DNA of 64,000 nucleotides from Burkholderia sp. Bp8963 (GTDB lineage: Bacteria; Pseudomonadota; Gammaproteobacteria; Burkholderiales; Burkholderiaceae): positions 1 through 64,000 of the forward strand of contig NZ_QTQP01000034.1 in NCBI RefSeq assembly GCF_003854275.1, read 5' to 3'. Under the pieces are notes generated by a model that saw only the letters and a list, made by a program, of their open reading frames with translations, did no database searches and was not told the origin of the DNA. Shown in pieces: positions 43,686 through 51,346 of this stretch; position 1 is the first letter of the stretch, and each line of letters opens with the position of its first letter. The translations under genes and the position numbers were made by a program.

Positions 43686-44555
43686 ATGAAGGGATTCAGC
43701 CGCAGCCTGCCGTTCGTCGCGTTGCTCGGGCCCGCGCTGCTGGTGCTCGCCGCGCTCGCGCTGTACCCGGTCGTGCAGGTGCTGATCGATTCGTTCTGCC
43801 ACGTCGACTACGCGGCGGGCCGTCGCGCGTTCGCGGGCCTCGCGAACTATCGCGCGGTGCTCGGCGACGACGCGTTCACGGCTGGCTTCGGCAACACGCT
43901 GCGCTTCACGATCGCGGCGTCGCTCGCCGAAGTGGCGCTCGGCTTCGGCCTTGCGCTGCTGTTCGTGCGCGCGTTCCCCGGGCGTCGCATCGCGCTGCCG
44001 CTCGCGATCCTGCCGATGATGCTCTCGACGCTCGTGTGCTCGGCAATCTGGCGCAACTGGCTGAATTATGGCGGCTTCCTGAACGCACTGCTCGCGGCGC
44101 TCGGCGTGGACGGCGTGCGCTGGCTGTCGGATCCGCACTTGGCGCTGGGCTCGCTGATGCTCGTCGACGTGTGGCAGTGGACGCCGATGGCATTCCTGAT
44201 CGTGCTCGCGGGGCTGCAGTCGATTCCGCAGGAGCTGTACGAGGCCGCGCGGACCGACGGCGCGAGCGAATGGCAGTGCCTGCGCGACATCACGCTGCCG
44301 CTCGCCGCGCCGCAGATCGGGCTCGCGCTGCTGCTGCGCTCGATCGACACGTTCAAGCTGTTCGACAAGGTCTATGCGCTGACGGGCGGCGGCCCCGGCA
44401 ACGCGACGCAGACGCTGTCGACCTACATCTATGACACAGGCTTCCGCTTCTTCAACGTCGGGCCGGCGAGCGCCGCGTCGGTGCTGATGCTGGCGGCATC
44501 CGCGCTGCTCGTTTCGGGGTACGTATGGCAAACGGTTCGCAAGCGGCGCGTGTAG
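43686..44555 (+). CDS. ABC sugar-type inner-membrane permease 1 (MalF-like)
   Basis: A 289-residue protein with six membrane segments. The EAA loop, contacting the ATPase, reads EAARTDGASEWQCLRDITLPLAAPQI. It follows the binding-protein gene by 34 bp and overlaps the next permease by 31 bp. TM1 starts LPFVALLGPALLVLAALALYP. Confidence 0.92.
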   Translation: MKGFSRSLPFVALLGPALLVLAALALYPVVQVLIDSFCHVDYAAGRRAFAGLANYRAVLGDDAFTAGFGNTLRFTIAASLAEVALGFGLALLFVRAFPGRRIALPLAILPMMLSTLVCSAIWRNWLNYGGFLNALLAALGVDGVRWLSDPHLALGSLMLVDVWQWTPMAFLIVLAGLQSIPQELYEAARTDGASEWQCLRDITLPLAAPQIGLALLLRSIDTFKLFDKVYALTGGGPGNATQTLSTYIYDTGFRFFNVGPASAASVLMLAASALLVSGYVWQTVRKRRV

Positions 44556-45418
44556 CGCGCCCGGCAGTGCATGCGCCGCGCCGGCCGGCGCTCGGCCGCG
44601 CCGCGTTCGCGCGTGCATTTCCGTGGGCTTTGCGGTGCATCGCGCTTGTGCTGCTGTTGCTGCCGTGCGTGTGGATGGCGGGTGCGGCGTTCATGCCGGC
44701 GCTCGAGCGTCTCGACCATCCGCTGCGGATCCTGCCGGCCACGCCGACCGTCGAGCATTTCGTGTCGGTGTGGGCGAGCGGCTTGGCCGGGCCGCTGCTG
44801 AACTCGCTGCTGGTGGGATTCGGCACGACGCTCGTCGCGCTGACGCTCGCGTTTCCGGCTGCGTATGCGCTCGTGCGCCTGCGGTTTCCCGCGCGTCTCG
44901 ATCTGCTGTTCCTCGTGCTGGTGCTCGCGCTGAAGCTGATGCCGCCGATCACGATCGCGGTGCCGCTGTTCGCGCTCGCCAAGCGCCTGCATCTGCTCGA
45001 TTCGCTGTTCGGCCTGATGCTCGCGTACCAGATCTACGCGCTGCCGATGGCGATCTGGATGCTGCTCGCGTTCGTGCGCGACGTGCCGGTCGACTACGAG
45101 GAGGCCGCCTGCATCGACGGTGCGGGGCTCGCGCGGCGGCTCGTGCAGATCGTGCTGCCGCTCTGTGCGCCGGGCCTGATCGCGACTACGATCTTCGTGT
45201 TCATCGCCGCATGGAACGAATTCCTGCTCGCGTTGCTGTTCGTGTCGACGCCGAGCCGCTTTACGCTGCCGCTCGCGATCGCCGGCTACGTGACCGAGAA
45301 CGGGATCGACTGGGGCGACCTGATGAGTGCCGGGCTGATTGCGTCGCTGCCGACGCTGGCCGTCGCGGGGTATGTGCAGCGCTACTTGCTGCGCGGCTTC
45401 GCGGGCGGGTTGAAGTGA
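44525..45418 (+). CDS. ABC sugar-type inner-membrane permease 2 (MalG-like)
   Basis: A 297-residue protein with six membrane segments. EAA loop EEAACIDGAGLARRLVQIVLPLCAPGL; ends FAGGLK as many MalG-type permeases do. The start overlaps the end of permease 1 by 31 bp, so the two are translationally coupled. A convergent gap of 100 bp separates it from the LacI gene. No ABC ATPase gene follows. Confidence 0.92.
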   Translation: MANGSQAARVARPAVHAPRRPALGRAAFARAFPWALRCIALVLLLLPCVWMAGAAFMPALERLDHPLRILPATPTVEHFVSVWASGLAGPLLNSLLVGFGTTLVALTLAFPAAYALVRLRFPARLDLLFLVLVLALKLMPPITIAVPLFALAKRLHLLDSLFGLMLAYQIYALPMAIWMLLAFVRDVPVDYEEAACIDGAGLARRLVQIVLPLCAPGLIATTIFVFIAAWNEFLLALLFVSTPSRFTLPLAIAGYVTENGIDWGDLMSAGLIASLPTLAVAGYVQRYLLRGFAGGLK

Positions 45419-45518
45419 CGCGGACGGCGGGTTTGCGCATGCGGTGCCGCGGCGCGCTCGCGTTGTCCGCGCGTGACGCCGGATCGCACGGCCATGCCGC
45501 GCGTCGCCGCGCCGGACC

Positions 45519-46541
45519 TCAACCGCAACTGTGACGGACCACGCACGTCACCGGCACGACCTGCGTGCGTGCCGCGCCGTCGAACGCCTGCATCCGCTCG
45601 GCGAGCATGTCGACGGCCGCGTTCGCGAGGCCCTGCGTGTCCTGCCGGAGCGTCGTCAGCGCGTAGCTGTCGAACGCGGCGGCGGGAATGTCGTCGAAGC
45701 CGATCACGCGCAGGTCTTCGGGCACACGCAGGCCGAACCGCTGCCGCGCGGTGTCGATCACGCCCAGTGCGAGCAGATCGGACGAACAGAACACGCCGTC
45801 CGGACACGCGTCGCCGGACAGCAGCCGATGCGCGGCTTCGACGCCGCATGCATACGTGTCGGACGTCGTGTCGTGCGCCTGTACCGGCGCAGCGCCGCCG
45901 GGTTCGCATTGTCGGAGTGCCTCGGCAAACGCGTCGGCGCGCGCCTTCGCGCTGTAGCTCGCGTGGCGCGGCCCGACGAACGCGAGCCGGCGCGCGCCCG
46001 CCTGCACGAGCATCCGTGCGGCCTGCGCGGCGCCGTGCGCGTTGTCGCTGACGACGACGTCCGCGCGCGGCAGCTTCGCCGCGCGATTGATCATCACGAC
46101 GGGAATCCGGTGCGCGAGATACTGGCGTGCGACCGACAACGGCGGCGACGCCGACGTCATCACGAGGCCGGCAACCCGGTAGCTGAGCAGGCGCTCGAGC
46201 GACTGGCGGATCTGGCGCGGATCTTCCGCGTTGGTCACGAGCGGCGTGAGCGCATGACGCCCGAGTGCGGCCATCAGGTCCGACAACAGCCGGGCGCGAA
46301 ACGGATTCTCGAATCCCGCGGTGACCACGCCGATCATGCTGCTGCGCTGCGTGATCATGTCGCGCGCGATCAGGTTGACCTGGTAGCCGAGCGCGCGCGC
46401 CGCGGTCATCACGCGTTCGCGCGTTTCGGGCGCGATGCTGGCGGTCGGCGAGAACGCCCGCGATACCGCCGAGCGCGACACGCCGGCCCGCGCCGCGACG
46501 TCGGACGCGGTCACCCATGGTTTCTTTTCTTTGTCTGTCAT
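45519..46541 (-). CDS. LacI-family regulator
   Basis: A 340-residue regulator. HTH with hinge at the start: VTASDVAARAGVSRSAVSRAFSPTASIAPETRERVMTAARALGY. Then a periplasmic-binding-like effector domain (SSMIGVVTAGFENPF.., VVVSDNAHGAAQAARML.., RVIGFDDIPAAAFDSYALTTLRQ). It likely controls the ABC importer through the 22-bp palindrome upstream of that operon. The start at 46541 leaves only 6 bp to the divergent PI-PLC start; GGAAGG lies 11 bp upstream of the ATG. Confidence 0.9.
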   Translation of the reverse strand: MTDKEKKPWVTASDVAARAGVSRSAVSRAFSPTASIAPETRERVMTAARALGYQVNLIARDMITQRSSMIGVVTAGFENPFRARLLSDLMAALGRHALTPLVTNAEDPRQIRQSLERLLSYRVAGLVMTSASPPLSVARQYLAHRIPVVMINRAAKLPRADVVVSDNAHGAAQAARMLVQAGARRLAFVGPRHASYSAKARADAFAEALRQCEPGGAAPVQAHDTTSDTYACGVEAAHRLLSGDACPDGVFCSSDLLALGVIDTARQRFGLRVPEDLRVIGFDDIPAAAFDSYALTTLRQDTQGLANAAVDMLAERMQAFDGAARTQVVPVTCVVRHSCG

Positions 46542-46547
46542 CGACTC

Positions 46548-47435
46548 ATGATCCTTCCGCACCACGCTTCGCCGCTGCCGCTTGCCGACTGGATGTCGGC
46601 GCTCGGCGACGCACAACCGCTGCATACGCTGACCGTACCGGGCAGTCATGACACCTGTGCGTATACCGTCAACACGGTCGACGACGCGCTCGTGCGCACG
46701 CAATGCGCGCCGCTCGACGCGCAACTGATGCACGGCGTGCGCATGCTCGACATCCGCTGCCGGCACGTGCGCGATGCGTTCGACATCCATCATGGCGGGA
46801 TCGCGCTCGGGATCACGTTCGACGACGTGCTTGCCGATTGCGCGCGTTTTCTCGCCGCGCATCCGCGCGAGTGCATCGTGATGTCGGTGAAGGACGAATG
46901 GCCGGCGCATGCATGCCGCCGCAGCTTCGATGCGACGTTCGACGCGCATTGCGCGCGGCATCCGGCGTTGCGCTGGCATGCGGGCAGCGCGCTACCCGCG
47001 CTGGGCGACGTGCGCGGCGCCGTCGTTCTGCTGCGGCGCTTTCGCAGCAGCCGGCCGCTCGGCATCGACCTGACCGCGTGGCCGGACAACCACACGTTCA
47101 CGATCGACCATCCCGATGCGGCGTTCGTGATCCAGGACGAATACCGGGTGCCGGTCGCGGCATCGATCGAACACAAGTGGCACGCGATCGATGCGTTGCT
47201 CTCGCGCATGCCGTCCGCCGACAGCGGCCGCTGGGCGCTCAACTTCAGCAGCGGCACGGGCATGGGCGCGAATCCGTCGGTCGTCGCGCGCGGCAACGGC
47301 AACGTGAAGGGCATCCACGCGCGGCTTGCCGAGCGCTTGCGTGTGCAACGCGGCCCGTGCGGGATCGTGCTGCTCGACTTCTGCGACGACGACGATTGGG
47401 CGCTCGTGCGCGCGCTGGTCGCGTGCAACGGGTGA
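46548..47435 (+). CDS. phosphatidylinositol-specific phospholipase C X-domain protein
   Basis: A 295-residue protein of the bacterial PI-PLC family. Two catalytic histidines sit where expected: H34 in LTVPGSHDTCAY, and H82 in FDIHHGGIALG after GVRMLDIRCRH; RECIVMSVKDE and NFSSGTGMGANP also fit the barrel. It would cleave inositol phospholipids or similar phosphodiesters. No signal peptide is visible, unusual for a secreted phospholipase. It starts 6 bp from the LacI start, so the two genes' promoters must lie in each other's coding region, or PLC starts further in (ATG near 46593). It could supply or process the substrate of the neighbouring importer (inference). Confidence 0.75.
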   Translation: MILPHHASPLPLADWMSALGDAQPLHTLTVPGSHDTCAYTVNTVDDALVRTQCAPLDAQLMHGVRMLDIRCRHVRDAFDIHHGGIALGITFDDVLADCARFLAAHPRECIVMSVKDEWPAHACRRSFDATFDAHCARHPALRWHAGSALPALGDVRGAVVLLRRFRSSRPLGIDLTAWPDNHTFTIDHPDAAFVIQDEYRVPVAASIEHKWHAIDALLSRMPSADSGRWALNFSSGTGMGANPSVVARGNGNVKGIHARLAERLRVQRGPCGIVLLDFCDDDDWALVRALVACNG

Positions 47436-47486
47436 CGATGTCCCGAGCGACACGCCGCACCAGGACAGGCGGCCCGCCCCGATACG

Positions 47487-48236
47487 TCAGTCGCCGCCGC
47501 GCGGGCTGAACGTGCGCGGAAACACGACGGGCGCGCGCCGGTCCATGAGCCGATAGCCGAGCGCCGGCCGGTTCGATTCGCCGGCGACATGACCGTCTTC
47601 TTTCAGAAATCCCGCCGCGAGCATCCGCGTGCGGAAGCCGCTCTTGTCCACCGGCCGGCCGAGCACGACCTCGTACATGCGCTGCAGCTGCGGCAGCGTG
47701 AACGGCTCCGCGAGCAGGAACGCCGGCAGCGACGTGTATTCGACCTTGCTGCGCAGCCGTTCGACCGCCGCCTGCAGGATGTCGTCGTGATCGAAGGCGA
47801 GCCCGCGCGCGTGCGTGATCGTGTCGACGGGGAACCACGCGACCTCCGCAGCATTGGCCCCGCGCGCGAGCGTCACATCCTGCGCGGGCATCAGCGCGAA
47901 CCACACGTGCGTGGCTGACCAGCCGCGCGGGTCGCGCGTCGCGCTTCCCCAGCTGCCGAGTTGCTCCAGATACGGGCTCGTCACGCCGGTCTTGTCGAGC
48001 AGCTTGCGGCGCGCGCAATCCTCGAGCGTCGCGTCGACCGCCACGTCGACAAACCCGCCCGGCAGCGCCCAGCATCCGGGAAACGGCTCGCCGGCATCGG
48101 CCGGGCGCTGCACGAGCAGTACCTGCAGCGCATTGTCGAGCACCGTGAAGATCACGACGTCGACGGTCGTGTAGGGCAGCGGAAACTCGGGCGCTTGCGC
48201 TGCGCGTCGTGCGGACGCGGGTTTCTTTTGAGCCAT
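47487..48236 (-). CDS. NrtR-like Nudix/winged-helix regulator
   Basis: A 249-residue protein. N-terminal Nudix domain (about 22-155): YTTVDVVIFTVLDNALQVLLVQR then LPGGFVDVAVDATLEDCARRKL. The Nudix box is degraded: where active hydrolases have REUxEE it reads RKLLDKTG, and the usual first Glu is Val. The C-terminal part (about 165-249; PFTLPQLQRMYEVVLGRPVDKSGFRTRML) is the winged helix of NrtR regulators. NrtR proteins repress NAD genes and sense ADP-ribose or related ligands. It is divergent from the SPFH and NAD-kinase-like genes, with two palindromes between. Start 48236 is chosen as it begins the coherent reading frame. Confidence 0.85.
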   Translation of the reverse strand: MAQKKPASARRAAQAPEFPLPYTTVDVVIFTVLDNALQVLLVQRPADAGEPFPGCWALPGGFVDVAVDATLEDCARRKLLDKTGVTSPYLEQLGSWGSATRDPRGWSATHVWFALMPAQDVTLARGANAAEVAWFPVDTITHARGLAFDHDDILQAAVERLRSKVEYTSLPAFLLAEPFTLPQLQRMYEVVLGRPVDKSGFRTRMLAAGFLKEDGHVAGESNRPALGYRLMDRRAPVVFPRTFSPRGGD

Positions 48237-48252
48237 GGCGAACCAGGAAAAC

Positions 48253-48309
48253 TTGACGGCCCCTATTCTAGGTTGTATTGTGCAACTCATACAAGTTGCA
48301 CTGTACAAC
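48253..48309 (+). promoter_or_regulatory. promoter with two NrtR-type operators
   Basis: On the plus strand, -35 TTGACG (48253-48258), a 17-bp spacer, -10 TATTGT (48276-48281). Two 15-bp palindromes of form GTTG-N7-CAAC occur at 48272-48286 and 48295-48309, centres 23 bp apart; the first covers the -10. Together the sites form a longer inverted repeat (16-bp arms, two mismatches). The position favours repression of the SPFH operon and possibly of the NrtR-like gene itself. Confidence 0.72.
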
Positions 48310-48327
48310 TCAAGCGGGGAGTCCAAC

Positions 48328-49356
48328 ATGTTCGGGATTCGATTCATCAAGTCGCAGCCGACCGTCCACCTGATGCAGTTCCGCGCAGGCAAGGTCGTGC
48401 GCGAGGGCGCGGGGCTGTCGTTCTTCTACTATGCGCCGGCGACGACGCTGGTGTCGGTGCCGGTCGCGAGCCAGGACCGGCCGTTCATCCTCGAGCTCGT
48501 CACGGCGGATTTCCAGAGCGTCACGGTGCAGGGGCAGGTGACCTACCGCATCGGCGACCCGCACCGTACCGCGGCAATGATGGATTTCTCGCTGGCGAAG
48601 GACGGCCGGTCGTACGTGTCGGACGATCCGAAGCGGCTCGGCGATCGCGTCGCGATGCAGGTCGAGGTGATCGTCCAGCAGGCCGTGCAGTCGCTGGAAC
48701 TGAAGGAAGCGCTGCGCGCGTCGGCGGCCATCGCGCGCACGGTGCAGGCCGGGCTCGCGAGCCAGCCCGAGATCGACGCGCTGGGCCTCGAGATCCTGGG
48801 CGTTTCGGTGATGGCCGTGAAGCCGACGCCGGACATCGCCCGCGCGCTCGAGGCCGAAGCGCGCGAATCCAACCTGAAGGCGGCCGATGACGCCGTCTAT
48901 CTGCGCCGGATGTCGGCCGTGGAAAACGAGCGCGCGATCCGGCAGAACGAACTCGATACCGACATCGCGGTCGAGCAGAAGAAGCGGCAGATCCGCGAGA
49001 CGCAGATGGAAGCGAAGGCGACGTTGATGCGCCGTGAAAACGCGCTGCGCGACGAGCAGATGGCGGCGGATGTCGCACTCGAGGAGCAGCGCAAGGCGTT
49101 TGTCGCGGGGCAGGCGCACAACAGCCGGACGCTCGCGGAAGCCGAGGCGCACCGCGTGGCGGCCGTGATGCAGGCGCTCGAACACGCCGATCCGCGCATC
49201 GTCAATGCGCTCGCGGCGGCCGGCATGCAGCCGGGCCAGCTGATCGCGCAGGCGTTCGGCGGCATCGCCGAGCGGGCGGAGCGCATCGGGCAGCTCAACG
49301 TGTCGCCCGAGCTGCTGCAGGGCCTGATGAGTGCCGGCGCGCGGGCGGCATCATGA
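48328..49356 (+). CDS. SPFH/band-7 domain protein with coiled-coil tail
   Basis: A 342-residue protein. The SPFH/band-7 domain spans about 1-180 (TVHLMQFRAGKVVREGAGLSFFYYAPATTLVSVP, then VQGQVTYRIGDP and LGLEILGVSVMAVKPTPDIARALEAEARESNLK). From about 185 it is a long charged coiled coil, typical of stomatin/flotillin-like scaffolds. No clear signal or TM segment, so it may sit peripherally on the membrane. Start 48328 follows a GGGGAG site. Its stop overlaps the next start (ATGA), so it is made together with the NAD-kinase-like protein. Confidence 0.88.
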   Translation: MFGIRFIKSQPTVHLMQFRAGKVVREGAGLSFFYYAPATTLVSVPVASQDRPFILELVTADFQSVTVQGQVTYRIGDPHRTAAMMDFSLAKDGRSYVSDDPKRLGDRVAMQVEVIVQQAVQSLELKEALRASAAIARTVQAGLASQPEIDALGLEILGVSVMAVKPTPDIARALEAEARESNLKAADDAVYLRRMSAVENERAIRQNELDTDIAVEQKKRQIRETQMEAKATLMRRENALRDEQMAADVALEEQRKAFVAGQAHNSRTLAEAEAHRVAAVMQALEHADPRIVNALAAAGMQPGQLIAQAFGGIAERAERIGQLNVSPELLQGLMSAGARAAS

Positions 49357-50285
49357 ACGCCGGGATCCGCAAGGTCGTGCTGGTGACGCGCCAAACGCGG
49401 CTCGACGCGCTGATTGCGCGGCATCACACGCTCGCGCAGGCGAAGTTCTACCTCGAGCACCTCGGCGCAGATTTCTCCGACTACGTCGCCGAGCATGCCG
49501 CGTACGCCAGCAGCATGGCGCTCGCCGTGCGTGCGCTCGAGGACTGGGGGCGCTACCAGATCGTCGATCGCAGCTATCTGCCGAACTTCATCTTCGCGGC
49601 CGACGATATCGTCGTGTCGCTCGGGCAGGACGGGTTGGTCGCGAATGCGATGAAGTACCTGGACGGGCAGCCGCTGATCGGCCTGAATCCGGAGCCCGGC
49701 CGGTGGGACGGCCTGCTGCTGCCGTTCGAGCCATCGGCGCTCGGGGCGGTGCTCGCGGACGTCGCGCGCGGCCGCCGTCCGACGAAGGCGGTCACGATGG
49801 CGGAGGCGCGGCTGTCGGACGGGCAGGTGCTGCGGGCGGTCAACGACCTGTTCATCGGGCCGCGCACCCATGCTTCGGCGCTTTACGAGATCGAGCTGGG
49901 CGAGCGGCGCGAGTCGCAATCGTCGTCCGGCATCATCGTATCGACGGGCCTCGGTTCGACCGCATGGCTGAAGAGCGTGGTGACGGGCTCGCTCGGCGTC
50001 GCGCACGCGATGCAGCACGCCGCCGGCGATTTCGAGTACCAGCCGCAGCCCTGGGATAGCCCGCAACTGACGTTTGCGGTGCGCGAGCCGTTTCCGAGCC
50101 GCGCGTCGAAGGCCGGGCTCGTGTTCGGCCAGGTGAGCGCAGGAGAGCCGCTGCGGCTGCGCTCGCGCATGCCGGAAAACGGCGTGATCTTTTCCGATGG
50201 GATGGAGGCCGACTATCTGCGCTTCACCGCCGGCATGGAAGCGACGGTGACCGTCGCCCGCACGCAGGGCTGCCTGGTCGTGTAG
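49353..50285 (+). CDS. NAD-kinase-like (NADK/PpnK superfamily) protein
   Basis: A 310-residue protein resembling NAD kinases: VVSLGQDGLVANAMKYLDGQPLIGLNPEP matches the GGDGT region (the central GxDG kept), AVNDLFIGPRTHAS matches the NE(x) loop, and SSGIIVSTGLGSTAWLKS matches the conserved (D)GLIVSTPTGSTAY with the first Asp lost. It probably binds or phosphorylates an NAD-like nucleotide; catalytic activity is unproven. It is encoded with the SPFH protein (ATGA overlap) and opposite an NrtR-like regulator, which strengthens an NAD-related role. It converges 11 bp from the stop of the mhpR gene. Confidence 0.8.
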   Translation: MNAGIRKVVLVTRQTRLDALIARHHTLAQAKFYLEHLGADFSDYVAEHAAYASSMALAVRALEDWGRYQIVDRSYLPNFIFAADDIVVSLGQDGLVANAMKYLDGQPLIGLNPEPGRWDGLLLPFEPSALGAVLADVARGRRPTKAVTMAEARLSDGQVLRAVNDLFIGPRTHASALYEIELGERRESQSSSGIIVSTGLGSTAWLKSVVTGSLGVAHAMQHAAGDFEYQPQPWDSPQLTFAVREPFPSRASKAGLVFGQVSAGEPLRLRSRMPENGVIFSDGMEADYLRFTAGMEATVTVARTQGCLVV

Positions 50286-50296
50286 CCCGGCGTCGG

Positions 50297-51094
50297 TCAG
50301 GCGGGGCCGGCCTCGCCTTCGAGCCCCGCGACGATTTCCTGCGCGGCGCGCTGCAGCTCGGGCACGAAGCGCCGGATCGCTTCGGCCGACGCAATCGCCT
50401 TCGACAGATAGATCACGTTCAGGCTGCCGAGCACGTGCCCGTGCGCGGCAATCGCCACCGCGACCGCGCCGATCTTCTTCTGCGCGCCCCAATCGCTCGC
50501 ATTGAGCCCGAAGCCGTCCGTGCGGGTCTGGCGGATCAGGTTCGCGATGTACGCGTCGTCGAGCGCGAGGCGGCGCTGTTCGTCGTCGTCGGCATTCGCA
50601 CGCAACAGCGCGAGGATGTCGTCGCGTTCCGCGTCGGGGCATGCCGCGAAGTACGCGCGCCCGGCCGCCGTCAGCAGCATCGGCAGCCGGCGCCCGACCA
50701 TCGACCGGTGGAACGACAGCGGGCTGAAGCGGTGCGTGGTCTCGCGGATGATCATCGCGTCGCCGTCGGGCGTCGTCAGGTCCGACGGCCACACGACGCG
50801 CTGCGTCAGTTGCGCCATCACCGGCGGCGCGACCGTCGAAATCCATTCGTCGTCCGTAAAGCCTTCGCTCAGCGCGCGCACGCCGAGCGCGAGCCGGAAG
50901 CTGTCGTCGGACGGGCTGCGACGCACGCATCCCTCGTCGACGAGCGTCTCCAGCAGCCGCCGCACGGTGGTGCGGTGCAGCCCGGTAGCCTCGCTGACCT
51001 GCTGGCTCGTCGCGCGGCCGTTCTCCATCGCATTGAGCGCGCGCAGCACCTGCAGGCCACGCGCCAGCCCCCGCACGCTGGTGTATTTCGGCAC
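50297..51094 (-). CDS. mhpR: IclR-family regulator of the mhp operon
   Basis: A 265-residue IclR-type regulator. HTH: SVRGLARGLQVLRALNAMENGRATSQQVSEATGLHRTTVRRLLETL; effector domain from YIANLIRQTRTDGFGLNASDW. I chose the GTG at 51094 because AAGGAC lies 6 bp upstream; the longer frame would need a TTG start. It resembles E. coli MhpR, which activates mhp genes with 3-hydroxyphenylpropionate. A 19-bp palindrome lies between it and mhpA. Confidence 0.9.
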   Translation of the reverse strand: MPKYTSVRGLARGLQVLRALNAMENGRATSQQVSEATGLHRTTVRRLLETLVDEGCVRRSPSDDSFRLALGVRALSEGFTDDEWISTVAPPVMAQLTQRVVWPSDLTTPDGDAMIIRETTHRFSPLSFHRSMVGRRLPMLLTAAGRAYFAACPDAERDDILALLRANADDDEQRRLALDDAYIANLIRQTRTDGFGLNASDWGAQKKIGAVAVAIAAHGHVLGSLNVIYLSKAIASAEAIRRFVPELQRAAQEIVAGLEGEAGPA

Positions 51095-51117
51095 GATAAA
51101 GTCCTTATAAATCAATG

Positions 51118-51136
51118 ATGTGCATCAGATGCACAT
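51118..51136. promoter_or_regulatory. 19-bp perfect palindrome between mhpR and mhpA
   Basis: ATGTGCATC-A-GATGCACAT, 24 bp from the mhpR start codon and 211 bp upstream of mhpA. It is the obvious candidate site for the IclR-type MhpR dimer. Confidence 0.6.
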
Positions 51137-51346
51137 TCCGCTCAAATTGTTGAGGCGCGATATTGCGCTCCTTAGACTCTGTTCGAAACCGGATGCACGG
51201 GCGCGGAGAAGGCCCGGTGGAGGGCGTCGGCGAAGACCCGTCCATCGTAGCAGAGCGTGCGTTGCCGCAACGCGGGCGCCGGTTCGAAGGTGGAGACGCG
51301 CGGCGGCAAGCCGCGCCGGACAGAAACAGCTTTGCAGGAGACACAG

